From contig CANMSO010000001.1 of the NCBI GenBank assembly GCA_947500545.1, forward strand, positions 950,008-1,014,007: a stretch of 64,000 nucleotides of DNA. The letters are read 5' to 3'. The notes under the pieces are model-generated. The model searched no databases and was not told the DNA's origin. It saw only the letters and a program-made list of their open reading frames with translations. The stretch comes from an uncultured Aquimarina sp. (GTDB taxonomy: Bacteria; Bacteroidota; Bacteroidia; Flavobacteriales; Flavobacteriaceae). Of this stretch, positions 39,353 to 49,596 are shown in pieces; position 1 is the stretch's first letter; each line of letters begins with the position of its first letter. The position numbers and the translations under genes are program-made.

Positions 39353-41041
39353 ATGCGAGCAATTATATTTTTTATAATTTTTGGACTGTCATTTTGTTAT
39401 GGTCAGAAAGACATTGCAAAAGATTACTTCATGGCACCATTGGATATTCCTTTGGTTGTTTCTGGAACTTTTGGCGAATTAAGATCTAATCATTTCCATT
39501 CTGGATTGGATATGAAAACCCAGGGAGAAGAAGGACTTAATATATATGCCACGGCTTCTGGAAGAGTAAGTAGAATAAAAGTTTCTCATGGAGGATATGG
39601 AAAAGCAATCTACATCGTACACCCAAACGGCTACACCAGTGTTTATGCACATTTGAGTAAGTTTTCACCAGAAATCGAAGCCTTTGTCAAAGAGCGGCAA
39701 TATGCAAAGGAATCTTATGAAATAGAACTTTTCCCTAAGTCTAGTTCTTTAATGGTTACCAAAGGTGATATTATTGCCTTTAGTGGAAATACCGGAGGTA
39801 GCTCTGGCCCACACTTACATTTTGAAATTAGAGATTCTAAATCCAGACCAATGAACCCATTGAGTTTTGGGCTTGATGTACAGGATACAAAAAAACCAAT
39901 AATAAATAGTCTATGGGCATATAGCCTAGATAAAAATGCACATGTTAATGGTAGCCAAGAGCCATTTAAATTAAAATTAACACAAAGGGAAGATGGGACT
40001 TTTAAAGCCGAAAATATAAACGCGCATGGCAATGTTGGTTTTGGCGTATCTACAATAGATAAACAGGATTTGGCGAATAACAAAAACGGTATTTATGAAA
40101 TATCAACCGAAGTCAATGGGCAGGAAAATTTAAAGTTAGTAATGAATCGATTCTCTTTCTCCGAAACACGCTATGTTAATCGACTTATTGATTACACATA
40201 CTTCAAAAGAAATAGAAGCAGAATAAGCAAACTATTTGTTGAACAAAATAACCCCCTCACTGTCTTTAAAAAGAAGATGAACAATGGTTTTATAAAAATT
40301 GAAGATAGCCTTTCTTATAATTATAAAATATCTATTAAAGACTTCAAAAACAACACAACTATTATAGATATACCAATACAAGGAAAGTATACCGATTCAA
40401 TTTCCAAAACTAATATATCAAAAACGCCATACTTTGTACAAGCAAACGAAAACTATACGTTTAATGACGGTATTGTTGATCTTTTAATCCCAAGAGGGAG
40501 TCTATATGATGACACTTATCTAAATCTTTCTGTAAATGGTGAAACGGTAGAAATTCATAATGACGAAACTCCTTTACACAAAAACATGACATTGGTTTTT
40601 GACGTTTCTCGTTACAAAGAAGAAGATCGAAAAAACTTGTATATCGGCCGAGTTAATAAAAAGAATGAGCCATCATATACACGAACATCAAAAAAAGGAG
40701 ATCGATTTTCAACACGAACACGAACCTTCGGAAAATATTCTTTATTTGCAGATACCCAAAAACCAAGTATTGTTCCTATCAATGTTTCTAGTAAGCAATG
40801 GATATCTAAGGCTACACATCTTAAAGTAAAGATTAATGATTCAGAATCTGGAATAAAAAATTATAGAGGTACAATAAATGGAAAATTCATTCTTATGGAG
40901 TATGATTATAAAACAGGAATGTTAATTTATGACTTCAATGACAAAGTTAATACAGACCCAGAAAATAATTTTAAACTCGTTGTATTAGATAATACAGGAA
41001 ACAGAGCAACATTTGAAACAACATTCTTTAGAAAACCTTAA
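39353..41041 (+). CDS. M23 family metallopeptidase
   Basis: GTFGELRSNHFHSGLDMKT...YAHLSKF...SGNTGGSSGPHLHFEIR. Confidence 0.93.
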   Translation: MRAIIFFIIFGLSFCYGQKDIAKDYFMAPLDIPLVVSGTFGELRSNHFHSGLDMKTQGEEGLNIYATASGRVSRIKVSHGGYGKAIYIVHPNGYTSVYAHLSKFSPEIEAFVKERQYAKESYEIELFPKSSSLMVTKGDIIAFSGNTGGSSGPHLHFEIRDSKSRPMNPLSFGLDVQDTKKPIINSLWAYSLDKNAHVNGSQEPFKLKLTQREDGTFKAENINAHGNVGFGVSTIDKQDLANNKNGIYEISTEVNGQENLKLVMNRFSFSETRYVNRLIDYTYFKRNRSRISKLFVEQNNPLTVFKKKMNNGFIKIEDSLSYNYKISIKDFKNNTTIIDIPIQGKYTDSISKTNISKTPYFVQANENYTFNDGIVDLLIPRGSLYDDTYLNLSVNGETVEIHNDETPLHKNMTLVFDVSRYKEEDRKNLYIGRVNKKNEPSYTRTSKKGDRFSTRTRTFGKYSLFADTQKPSIVPINVSSKQWISKATHLKVKINDSESGIKNYRGTINGKFILMEYDYKTGMLIYDFNDKVNTDPENNFKLVVLDNTGNRATFETTFFRKP

Positions 41042-41054
41042 ATATTCATACTTT

Positions 41055-43526
41055 TTGAAAAATCATCTTTTTTTCTTTATCGTCACTTTTTTCGTTTTTA
41101 CCAGTATACAATCTTTGGCTCAAGACGCCATCCTTAAAGGTGTTGTTCTTGATGAAAACAACACACCTATTTCTGGTGCTAACATCTCTTACAACAACTC
41201 GGGTACTCAATCTGATAAAAATGGAGTTTATCAGCTAGATATTCCTGCTAATCAAGAGATCGAAGTGAAAATATCACATATCAGTCTAAAAGATATGCGA
41301 TTTGTAATTAAACTAGAAGCAAACCAAGAGTATGAATTAAATCCGGTTCTTAAAACAAATGTCGAACAAATAAGTGAAGTGATCATATCGGGTAAAGAAA
41401 GGAAGACTGTAGAAGGAATCACGACATTAGACCCAGAAACAATAAGAACCACACCATCTGCCAATGCAGGTGTTGAAGGATTATTAAAAAGTCTCCCAGG
41501 TGTTAGTTCAAATAACGAATTAAGCACACAATATTCTGTTAGAGGAGGAAATTTTGATGAAAACCTGGTTTATGTAAACGAAATAGAAGTATATAGACCA
41601 TTTTTAATACGGTCAGGACAACAAGAAGGTCTAAGTTTTGTAAATACAGATTTAGTAAGAAATGTCGATTTCTCTGCAGGAGGTTTTCAGGCTAAATATG
41701 GAGATAAACTCTCTTCTGTTCTAAATATTACTTATAAAAGACCCACTCGATTAGGAGCTACTGCCAATTTAAGTCTTCTTGGAGGAAGCCTTTCTGCCGG
41801 AGGGATTTCTAAAAACAAAAAGTTTTCAGGTATTGTTGGTGTACGATATAGAGATAATAGCCTATTAGTAGATGCCAGAAATACTGAAACTAACTTTCAA
41901 CCTAGATTTGCAGACATTCAGACATACTTATCCTATAATATCACCAATAAGTTTGAATTAGGGTTTCTGGGAAATTTGGCAATCAACCGATATGATTATG
42001 AACCAATAAGCCAGCAAGTAAACTTTGGTACCCTACAAACCGCACAAGCTCTTAGTGTTTTTTATCAAGGACAAGAAGAAGACCAGTACAACACCTATTT
42101 TGGAGCCCTAAAAGGAACCTATCAACCAAATGAAAATCTAACCTTAAAATTAATTGGTTCTGCTTATCACACCCAAGAGCAAGAACATTATGATATATTA
42201 GCTGCTTATTTTTTAGGGACAGTTAACACAGATATTGGTAGTGAAGATTTAGGCGAAGTAGTATTTAATGAAGGTGTTGGTTCTCAATTAACCCATGCGC
42301 GAAATGATCTTGACGCATTAATATTCAATGTAGAACACAAAGGAACCTATATTGCAGATAAGCACCAATTTGATTGGGGAATAAAATATACTTCAGAAGA
42401 TATTAGAGATAGGTTACAGGAATATGAGATTGTAGATTCTGCCGGTTTTTCTATAAGACCTCCTATCCTGGATTTAGTAAATGACCAGCCGTATAATCCA
42501 TTTGCAAGTCCAATTGTTCCTTTTGTAAGTGTACGAGCTACCAATGAAGCAAAAATTGACCGTATTTCTGGATATGCACAGTATAGTCTTCGTTCGACTA
42601 TCAATGAAAATGAAATTTGGGCCAATATAGGAGTAAGAGCCCATAACTGGAACGTTTCGGGAAGTACTGTTGCTAGTACCGATTCTCAAATTGTATTTAG
42701 TCCAAGAGCACAAATTGCTATTAAACCAAACTGGAAAGCTGACATGATTTTCAGAGTTTCAGGAGGGCTATATCATCAACCTCCGTTTTACAGAGAGTTA
42801 AGAGACTCTTTGGGGGTTGTTAGACCAGAAGTCAAAGCACAGCAATCTGCACATTTGGTTATTGGCAATGATTACAGTTTTAAAATGTGGGATAGACCAT
42901 TTAAGCTTACTTCAGAGATATATTATAAAAAATTAACCGACGTTAATCCGTACACTATAGAAAATGTGCGTATTAGATATCGCGCCAGAAATAATGCAAA
43001 GGCATATGCTCAAGGGTTAGATTTAAGACTTAATGGAGAGTTTGTTCCGGGAACAGAAAGCTGGGTTAGTCTTGGATATCTAAAAACCGAAGAAAACATT
43101 GATGATAGAGGCTACATATCAAGACCAACAGATCAACGACTAAAAATCGGAGTGCTTTTCCAAGACTATGTGCCTACAATCCCTAGTTTAAAAATGTATC
43201 TTAATATGATTTATCAAACAGGAGTTCCTGGCGGTTCACCAAGTTATGCAGACCCCTATGATTTTCAGTCACGACTAAGAGATTACAGAAGAGCGGATCT
43301 TGGAATATCATACATTGTGGTAGATAAAGATAAAAGACTAAGAAATGGACATTTTTTAAATAACTTTAGAGAATTAAATCTTGGCTTTGAGATCTATAAT
43401 CTCTTTGATAATAGAAACTCGATTACCAATACATTTGTAAGAGATGCCTCTAGCCAGCTTCAATTTGCTATCCCAAATTTTTTGACACCCAGAGTTTTTA
43501 ATGTGAGAGTAGGAATGAAGTTTTAG
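41055..43526 (+). CDS. TonB-dependent receptor with carboxypeptidase-like N-terminal domain
   Basis: ILKGVVLDENNTPISGANISYNNSGTQSDKNGVYQL; plug LKSLPGVSSNNELSTQYSVRGGNFDENLVYVN; aromatic beta-barrel C-terminus. Start refined to TTG 41055 (signal peptide). Confidence 0.9.
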   Translation: MKNHLFFFIVTFFVFTSIQSLAQDAILKGVVLDENNTPISGANISYNNSGTQSDKNGVYQLDIPANQEIEVKISHISLKDMRFVIKLEANQEYELNPVLKTNVEQISEVIISGKERKTVEGITTLDPETIRTTPSANAGVEGLLKSLPGVSSNNELSTQYSVRGGNFDENLVYVNEIEVYRPFLIRSGQQEGLSFVNTDLVRNVDFSAGGFQAKYGDKLSSVLNITYKRPTRLGATANLSLLGGSLSAGGISKNKKFSGIVGVRYRDNSLLVDARNTETNFQPRFADIQTYLSYNITNKFELGFLGNLAINRYDYEPISQQVNFGTLQTAQALSVFYQGQEEDQYNTYFGALKGTYQPNENLTLKLIGSAYHTQEQEHYDILAAYFLGTVNTDIGSEDLGEVVFNEGVGSQLTHARNDLDALIFNVEHKGTYIADKHQFDWGIKYTSEDIRDRLQEYEIVDSAGFSIRPPILDLVNDQPYNPFASPIVPFVSVRATNEAKIDRISGYAQYSLRSTINENEIWANIGVRAHNWNVSGSTVASTDSQIVFSPRAQIAIKPNWKADMIFRVSGGLYHQPPFYRELRDSLGVVRPEVKAQQSAHLVIGNDYSFKMWDRPFKLTSEIYYKKLTDVNPYTIENVRIRYRARNNAKAYAQGLDLRLNGEFVPGTESWVSLGYLKTEENIDDRGYISRPTDQRLKIGVLFQDYVPTIPSLKMYLNMIYQTGVPGGSPSYADPYDFQSRLRDYRRADLGISYIVVDKDKRLRNGHFLNNFRELNLGFEIYNLFDNRNSITNTFVRDASSQLQFAIPNFLTPRVFNVRVGMKF

Positions 43527-43536
43527 GCAACAACTA

Positions 43537-44253
43537 TTAATAGATCGTTAGCGACCTTTTCATTCTTGATTTTACTTTTTTACCGAATAAATAACCTGGA
43601 ACCCAATCTCCTAAGGCATTGATTTCATCAATTATATTAGGCTTATTAGGTGTCTCTATTCTTTTTCCTTCATATTTAAACTGAATTTCGGTTAGCTTTC
43701 CGTTTATATCAAAGTCAAGAGTATATTCTAATTCTTTGGGATCAAGATCTTCAAAAAGTTTTTCAATATACTCTATGATTACTTTATCGTTCCCAATAAA
43801 CTTAGGGTAACTTTCTAGTGAATAAAATCTTTTTTCGAAATTAACAATGTTCGAATAATCGTTTCTATTCAACTCTTTAAACAGGTGTTCTGCTTTCTTT
43901 GTTTCCACTTCAAAAAAATCTTTACCAAATTTCTTTAAAATCAATCTGTGGGTTTCTTTGGCATAGCAATTCATTTCTGAAGTTGTTAAACATGCTGCTA
44001 CTGGTAAATAAAATTCAATATTATATTTTGAAAAGAAGTACGTTTCAAAAAAAAGTATATAATCACTAGAATACTGAACATCAAAATATTGTAATCCCTC
44101 ATCTGACCATATTTTCTCTTTCTCAAAATCAATTTTGGCTGCAACTTTTGCCTCTTTACAAGTTTTAAAACGAGAAACCGAATATGCATCTGGCTGCTGA
44201 GAAAATATAATATTCAGATTAACCAGTAAAAAAAGAAAAATAAAGTGTTTCAT
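43537..44253 (-). CDS. exported hypothetical protein
   Basis: MKHFIFLFLLVNLNIIFSQ signal peptide (ORF called from 44268). Confidence 0.6.
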   Translation of the reverse strand: MKHFIFLFLLVNLNIIFSQQPDAYSVSRFKTCKEAKVAAKIDFEKEKIWSDEGLQYFDVQYSSDYILFFETYFFSKYNIEFYLPVAACLTTSEMNCYAKETHRLILKKFGKDFFEVETKKAEHLFKELNRNDYSNIVNFEKRFYSLESYPKFIGNDKVIIEYIEKLFEDLDPKELEYTLDFDINGKLTEIQFKYEGKRIETPNKPNIIDEINALGDWVPGYLFGKKVKSRMKRSLTIY

Positions 44254-44257
44254 AATT

Positions 44258-45415
44258 CTAATTATCAATGAATTCCTTCAGAACATTGATAACGTAATCT
44301 ATTTCTTCTTTAGTATTATATTTGGAAAAGGAAAAACGTATAGAAGGTTTCTGTAAATCTTCTTCAGATAGAATCTCGGTAAGTACATGAGACCCTTTAC
44401 TACTCCCACTCTGGCATGCACTACCTTTTGAACATGCTATACCATTAATATCTAAGTGAAACAACAGTATCCCTGCTTTTTCTGGTGAAATAGGTAAACA
44501 AACATTGATCAATGTATAGGTACTATGATCATGATCACAACAATTTGCATTAAATTTTACACCCTCAATTTTCTCTCTAAGCTGATCAATAAAATATTGT
44601 TTAATTTCAACAACATAGTTCTTTTCTTCTTCAAGATTTTCATACGCCAATCGAAGTGCTTCATCCATCCCGGCAATATTATGCACACTTTCGGTTCCGG
44701 CACGATACCCTCGCTCCTGCTCTCCTCCAAAAATTAATGGTTTCAGCCCAGAATTCTTACGAATATAAGCAAATCCAACACCTTTAGGGCCATGAAATTT
44801 ATGTGCACTAACGGCTGTAAAATCAACTTGTAATTCATTCATTTTTACTTCTAAATGCCCTACAGATTGTACCATATCGCTATGAAAAAGCGCATTATGT
44901 TCTTTACACAAATTACCTACCCTATTTATATCCAGTATCGTTCCTATTTCATTATTAACATGCATTAGACTAACTAGTGTTTTCTTACTAGAAGTACCAA
45001 ATAATGATTCTAAATGATTATAATCTATACCTCCATCTTCATTTATGTCTACATAGCTAACTTTTATTTTATCACGAGATTCTATTTCTTGAACCGTATG
45101 TAATACCGCATGGTGTTCTATTTTGGAAGTAATGATATGTCTTACTCCCAAATCTCTTACTGCACTATTTATTGCAAGATTATCAGCTTCAGTTCCCCCT
45201 GATGTGAATATAATTTCGGATGCCTTTACCCCAAGGTAATTGGCAATATTTTTACGAGCTTGTTCAATATGATTTTTAGCTGAACGCCCAAAACCATGCA
45301 TTGAAGATGGATTACCATAATCTTCTTCTAGTACAGAAGTTATTTTAGCTATTACCTCTGGTCTTAATTGTGTTGTAGCCGCGCTATCAAAATAAACCTT
45401 TTGCATGAAACTCAA
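44258..45415 (-). CDS. cysteine desulfurase (NifS/IscS type)
   Basis: VYFDSAATTQLRPEV; SGGTEADNLAI; SAHKFHGPKGVGFAYI; GSACQSGS. Confidence 0.95.
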   Translation of the reverse strand: MSFMQKVYFDSAATTQLRPEVIAKITSVLEEDYGNPSSMHGFGRSAKNHIEQARKNIANYLGVKASEIIFTSGGTEADNLAINSAVRDLGVRHIITSKIEHHAVLHTVQEIESRDKIKVSYVDINEDGGIDYNHLESLFGTSSKKTLVSLMHVNNEIGTILDINRVGNLCKEHNALFHSDMVQSVGHLEVKMNELQVDFTAVSAHKFHGPKGVGFAYIRKNSGLKPLIFGGEQERGYRAGTESVHNIAGMDEALRLAYENLEEEKNYVVEIKQYFIDQLREKIEGVKFNANCCDHDHSTYTLINVCLPISPEKAGILLFHLDINGIACSKGSACQSGSSKGSHVLTEILSEEDLQKPSIRFSFSKYNTKEEIDYVINVLKEFIDN

Positions 45416-45670
45416 ATAATTAGATGTTTAAACAATAAAACAAAGCTAATTTTTAAAAATCTGCTATGTTTTTTACAAAATTCTCATTTTTACATCTGCA
45501 AAACTAGGGTAAATAAAATTATTTTTAGCCAGACACGTTATAATCTTTCAATTACTTTATTTTTGTCAAGAATTCTGCGAAATATTGGCTGGGGTGAACA
45601 TTTTATATTTTCTTCCGTCTTTATAACTAAAGTGCATTAGTTTTGCAGTAAAATTTAATAAATTTTGTAC

Positions 45671-46696
45671 GTGAAAAATTTTTTCCTATTTCTTCTGTCA
45701 ATTGTATTCTTATCATCTTGTGACGATGGCGATATTATCATAACAAGTTTCGAATTTGATGATGTCAATCTTGAGGTTTGCGATGGTGCAGATGACATGG
45801 AGTTTGTTTTCTTCAAAATTAACACAACTAATAATGAGGCAATATCTTTAAACTTTGTAGGTGATTTTAATGAAAATGAAGTTACTGATACTCCTATTAC
45901 TATAAACCTAGCAGAAGATCCATCTGGCAGCTTTATTTACAGGCAATTTAATGTTTCTATAACCAACGATTACTATTGTTCTAATGTACCAGCGAGTAAT
46001 ATTATTGTTACAGACGAATTATTGGCTACTTCTGGAATTGCAGAAATAGTTACTCAAATAGTTGAAGAAGATGATAATGACAATGTTGACCCCATTGTTG
46101 AATCTGGTGGAATTGATCCAGTTGCAGACGCTGATGGTGATGAAATACCCAATTATCAGGATTCTGATAATAACGGAAGTGGAAATGCTCCTGAATGTAC
46201 CGATACTGATGGTGATGGTATTTGTGACACATTAGATAAAATATTTGATGCCGATGGTGATGGTATTCCTAACTATAAGGACCCAGATGATGATGATGAT
46301 AATATTTTGACAAGTGCAGAATTAGAAAATGGTATAGCCGATAATGATGATTTTTTGGACTCTGACGGGGATGGCACTCCTGATTATTTGGATAGCGATG
46401 ATGATAATGATGGCATACCTACCCTTAATGAAGATATAGACAATAGTGGGTCACCAAGGGATGATGATACAGACGGTGATGGTATCGATAATTATTTGGA
46501 TCCAGATAGCACAGAAAGAAATGATAGTGTAATTGCTGATCCAGATAATACAGATGTAATAACTACTTTTAGAACAACTGTAGAGGTTAGAGAAATTGTT
46601 CTTAACGGAGAAAGCCAAAATTTTGAGGAAGGCAATAATGATTTCTCATTTGGTTTTAGTGACTCTATTTCTACTGTAAAAGCTACAAAAAACTAG
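45671..46696 (+). CDS. lipoprotein with TSP3-like calcium-binding repeats
   Basis: GTG 45671: MKNFFLFLLSIVFLSSC lipobox; DADGDEIPNYQDSD, DTDGDGICDTLD, DADGDGIPNYKDPDDD, DSDGDGTPDYLDSDDDNDG. Confidence 0.8.
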   Translation: MKNFFLFLLSIVFLSSCDDGDIIITSFEFDDVNLEVCDGADDMEFVFFKINTTNNEAISLNFVGDFNENEVTDTPITINLAEDPSGSFIYRQFNVSITNDYYCSNVPASNIIVTDELLATSGIAEIVTQIVEEDDNDNVDPIVESGGIDPVADADGDEIPNYQDSDNNGSGNAPECTDTDGDGICDTLDKIFDADGDGIPNYKDPDDDDDNILTSAELENGIADNDDFLDSDGDGTPDYLDSDDDNDGIPTLNEDIDNSGSPRDDDTDGDGIDNYLDPDSTERNDSVIADPDNTDVITTFRTTVEVREIVLNGESQNFEEGNNDFSFGFSDSISTVKATKN

Positions 46697-46707
46697 ACGA
46701 AATCAAA

Positions 46708-47223
46708 ATGAAAAAAATTATATATCTTTTTGTTTTAACCCTCCTCACAATTAGTTGTAGCGAAGGTGATATTATTGAAGATGATATCAATTTTACAGCG
46801 GTTTTAGAAAATTGTTCTAATGCAAATGATTTCGTTTTTTTTAAAATTGATTCTGAAAAAAATCAGGCTTTATCTTTAAATTTCACAAGTACTTCTTTTG
46901 AATTGAATGAGCTTCCTGAAACTGATTTAACAGAAACTATCACTATTAATGGTACTACAAACACGTTAATCTATCGTAAATTCGATGCCCAAATTAATGG
47001 TGAAGAATACTTCTGTTCTAGTATCCCTCCATCAAATGTTTTGGTAACAAGAGAATTAATTAGTGCAAGTGGCACAGCAATGATAACTTATGTACTTGTA
47101 TCAGGAACCACAAATACCTACACAAGAACAATTACATTATCTGATGTCACATTTAAAGGAGTAGACATCGAAATAAGGCAAGAGCTTTTTGAGTTTGGAG
47201 AAGAAGAAGTCACTATTCCTTAA
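46708..47223 (+). CDS. lipoprotein, short paralog of the upstream TSP3 lipoprotein
   Basis: MKKIIYLFVLTLLTISCSEGDIIEDD; FVFFKIDSEKNQALSLNF...LIYRKFDAQINGEEYFCSSIPPSNVLVTRELISASG aligns with upstream protein. Confidence 0.75.
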   Translation: MKKIIYLFVLTLLTISCSEGDIIEDDINFTAVLENCSNANDFVFFKIDSEKNQALSLNFTSTSFELNELPETDLTETITINGTTNTLIYRKFDAQINGEEYFCSSIPPSNVLVTRELISASGTAMITYVLVSGTTNTYTRTITLSDVTFKGVDIEIRQELFEFGEEEVTIP

Positions 47224-47227
47224 AACT

Positions 47228-47776
47228 CTATTTTGGATTCTGCACAATATATATTTCCATCGCTCCTAATCCATACTTTTTATAATCTGCATCAGAAATT
47301 TTCAGATTATCATATCGTCCAAATAAATATTTAAGTTCTTCTTTAAGTATTCCTTGCCCTACCCCATGAATAAAAATCACTTTGGGGATACGCTTACTTA
47401 TAGCAAAATCTAGTTGTCTTTTTGCTGTATCCAACTGTAATGTAACGATATCATGATTAGACATTGCTTTTGTTGATCGAACTAGTTTATGGATATGTAA
47501 ATCTACTTCCATAGGAGGAAAATGACGCTCTTTGGGTTTGGGAGCTGGCCTTTTTGGTTTCTTTCTAAAAACCTCTTTCTCCTGAAGATTTTTATTAATT
47601 TCCTCATAAGAGGGAATCATAAGTTCTTCAGACTGCATTTTTACTACTTCATTTACAAAAAAAGTCATTTCAAAACCATCACTTGTCTCTATAGTAATTT
47701 CATCTAAACTAACAGAAACGACCTTACCCGTTATTGGTTCATCTAATACCGATACAGTATCTCCTATTGTAATCAT
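47228..47776 (-). CDS. Smr domain protein (DUF2027/MutS2-like)
   Basis: MEVDLHIHKLV...LDTAKRQLDFAISKRIPKVIFIHGVGQGILKEEL. Confidence 0.85.
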   Translation of the reverse strand: MITIGDTVSVLDEPITGKVVSVSLDEITIETSDGFEMTFFVNEVVKMQSEELMIPSYEEINKNLQEKEVFRKKPKRPAPKPKERHFPPMEVDLHIHKLVRSTKAMSNHDIVTLQLDTAKRQLDFAISKRIPKVIFIHGVGQGILKEELKYLFGRYDNLKISDADYKKYGLGAMEIYIVQNPK

Positions 47777-47989
47777 CTATTCTTCTTCTTCAGTATTATT
47801 TTCTTGAGTAAACTCTGCTTTTGGTTTTATGGTTGAATTCACTAGAAACAATCCAAACATTAACATAACCAATCCCGCACTCTGAACATAGTAGTTCTTA
47901 TTTGTAGCATAAATCTCATAAGTAAGAGCTACAGCCCCTATTACAATAAGTAATACACTTCCTATCTTTTTTATACCATTGTAGTTCAT
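47777..47989 (-). CDS. small two-TM membrane protein
   Basis: 70 aa, two hydrophobic segments, abuts Smr gene. Confidence 0.6.
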   Translation of the reverse strand: MNYNGIKKIGSVLLIVIGAVALTYEIYATNKNYYVQSAGLVMLMFGLFLVNSTIKPKAEFTQENNTEEEE

Positions 47990-48086
47990 ATTGCAAAAGT
48001 ATCAAATATTAGATTTTATAGCCTTCAATTATTATAAATAACTTAATTATGTATATTGCGTGAACTAAATTGATAAATTATCACCC

Positions 48087-48368
48087 TTGGAAAAATACAT
48101 GCTTCCTTGTTTAAACAAAAAATTATTTGGCATAGATTGCGTTGGCTGCGGTATGCAGAGAGCAGTTGTACTCCTATTTAAAGGTGAATTTACTGCTGCT
48201 TTTCATATGTATCCTGCAATATATCCTTTATTGATATTGCTTGCGTTTATTGGTCTTAATTTCTTTGTTCAATTTAAAAACGACGGGCTTGTTAAAACCA
48301 GCCTTATGATTATAACCGCGGTCACCATGATTGCAAGTTATGTCATCAAAATGAAAATATTTTTTTAA
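48087..48368 (+). CDS. DUF2752 membrane protein
   Basis: PCLNKKLFGIDCVGCGMQRAVVLLFKGEFTAAFHMYPAIYPLL. Confidence 0.8.
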   Translation: MEKYMLPCLNKKLFGIDCVGCGMQRAVVLLFKGEFTAAFHMYPAIYPLLILLAFIGLNFFVQFKNDGLVKTSLMIITAVTMIASYVIKMKIFF

Positions 48369-48384
48369 CTAATCAATTTAAATT

Positions 48385-48717
48385 ATGGAAAAACAAACTT
48401 TACCCAATTCAACACTTATCTTAGTATTTGGTATCTTATCTATTTTAGGATGTTGTTGTTATGGATTTTTAGGAGTTATATTTGGTATTATTGCTTTAAT
48501 TATGGCAAAAAAAGCCACAGCTCTTTATACTGAAAATCCAGAGTTATATGATGGGTATAGCAATGTAAAAACGGGTAGAATTCTAGCAATTATCGGTTTG
48601 ATAATAAGTGCGATTAGCCTAATTTGGAGTATCTATATCTTTTCTACAATTGGAATGGAAGGATATCAGCAAATGATGGAAGATTTCACCGGCGGATATA
48701 ATTCTGTAAATGGTTAA
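48385..48717 (+). CDS. DUF4190-like/CCC-motif membrane protein
   Basis: LVFGILSILGCCCYGFLGVIFGIIALIMAKKA...YSNVKTGRILAIIGLIIS. Confidence 0.7.
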   Translation: MEKQTLPNSTLILVFGILSILGCCCYGFLGVIFGIIALIMAKKATALYTENPELYDGYSNVKTGRILAIIGLIISAISLIWSIYIFSTIGMEGYQQMMEDFTGGYNSVNG

Positions 48718-48736
48718 TAGTACTTTTAATAATAAT

Positions 48737-48765
48737 AATAAACCCCGCTTCTGCGGGGTTTATTA
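48737..48765. terminator. convergent bidirectional terminator
   Basis: aataaaccccgcttctgcggggtttatt. Confidence 0.9.
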
Positions 48766-48774
48766 TTCTATACA

Positions 48775-49515
48775 TTATGAATTCCCATCACGCTGCGCCG
48801 ATGCGGTAACAGCAAGATTGTAAACAACAAGACCAAAACCTATCTTATTGACTGCATCACCTATGTTATAAATAACATCCATAGCAAGACCACCAAAAAT
48901 ACCTTCATACCACCCAGGTGTTCCGGCCATATAACCTATCGGATAAATCGCCCATCCCACTAATACAAACCAGCATAAAGTTTTATGAGCGGAAAGTACA
49001 GCTCCACCTGCTTCCTCTGCCAATTTTTTAGCTTTTCCTAGCCAAATATCATAAACAATAATGAAATAAGCAGCTCCAGAAATTAGACCCCACAACCAAG
49101 CTTGATCTCTGTAAACAGCTTCTCCAAAGTAACCGGTAACTAACATGATAACCGAGAGTATTATTAACCGCCACATAAGCGATTTTTTTGCTCCGGCAAC
49201 TTTAAGGATAAGGTAAAACTCAACACACATTAGTGGTACTGTGAGTATCCAGTCTACATAACGGAAAAATGTAGGTGAACTTCCGTTAACATACCAATAA
49301 TCCCTCATATACCAGTAATGTACAGCTGCAATAAATGTAATTAATCCTGAAATAAGAATTGAAGTTCTCCATTTTCTATCATAGCTATTCATTGAAAAGA
49401 AGAAGAATACTGAAGCGGCCATCATAGCCATGCAGCCAACGAAAAATGTAAAACCGACATAATCGTCTGTTGCAATTTCTGGGGTAAAGGAAAGTGACAA
49501 TAATAAATTTTTCAT
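48775..49515 (-). CDS. proteorhodopsin (light-driven proton pump type)
   Basis: RYVDWILTVPLMCVEFYLIL gives D97/T101/E108 equivalents and M at 105; helix G GDAVNKIGFGLVVY with the retinal Lys. Confidence 0.95.
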   Translation of the reverse strand: MKNLLLSLSFTPEIATDDYVGFTFFVGCMAMMAASVFFFFSMNSYDRKWRTSILISGLITFIAAVHYWYMRDYWYVNGSSPTFFRYVDWILTVPLMCVEFYLILKVAGAKKSLMWRLIILSVIMLVTGYFGEAVYRDQAWLWGLISGAAYFIIVYDIWLGKAKKLAEEAGGAVLSAHKTLCWFVLVGWAIYPIGYMAGTPGWYEGIFGGLAMDVIYNIGDAVNKIGFGLVVYNLAVTASAQRDGNS

Positions 49516-49596
49516 AACATTTATAATTTTGTTTAATCAAATTTAATAAACATTAAACAAAAAATGTTTAACTTTAGCATAAGTTTATTAAACATT

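Noticed and set aside
45420-45660. Long intergenic gap upstream of the TSP3 lipoprotein as a possible ncRNA
   Set aside because: AT-rich with only a TAGTTTTG promoter-like box near 45638; no convincing stem or terminator.
46050-46232. Minus-strand His/Gln-rich ORF
   Set aside because: Antisense shadow of the DxDGDG repeats; no start context or homology signal.
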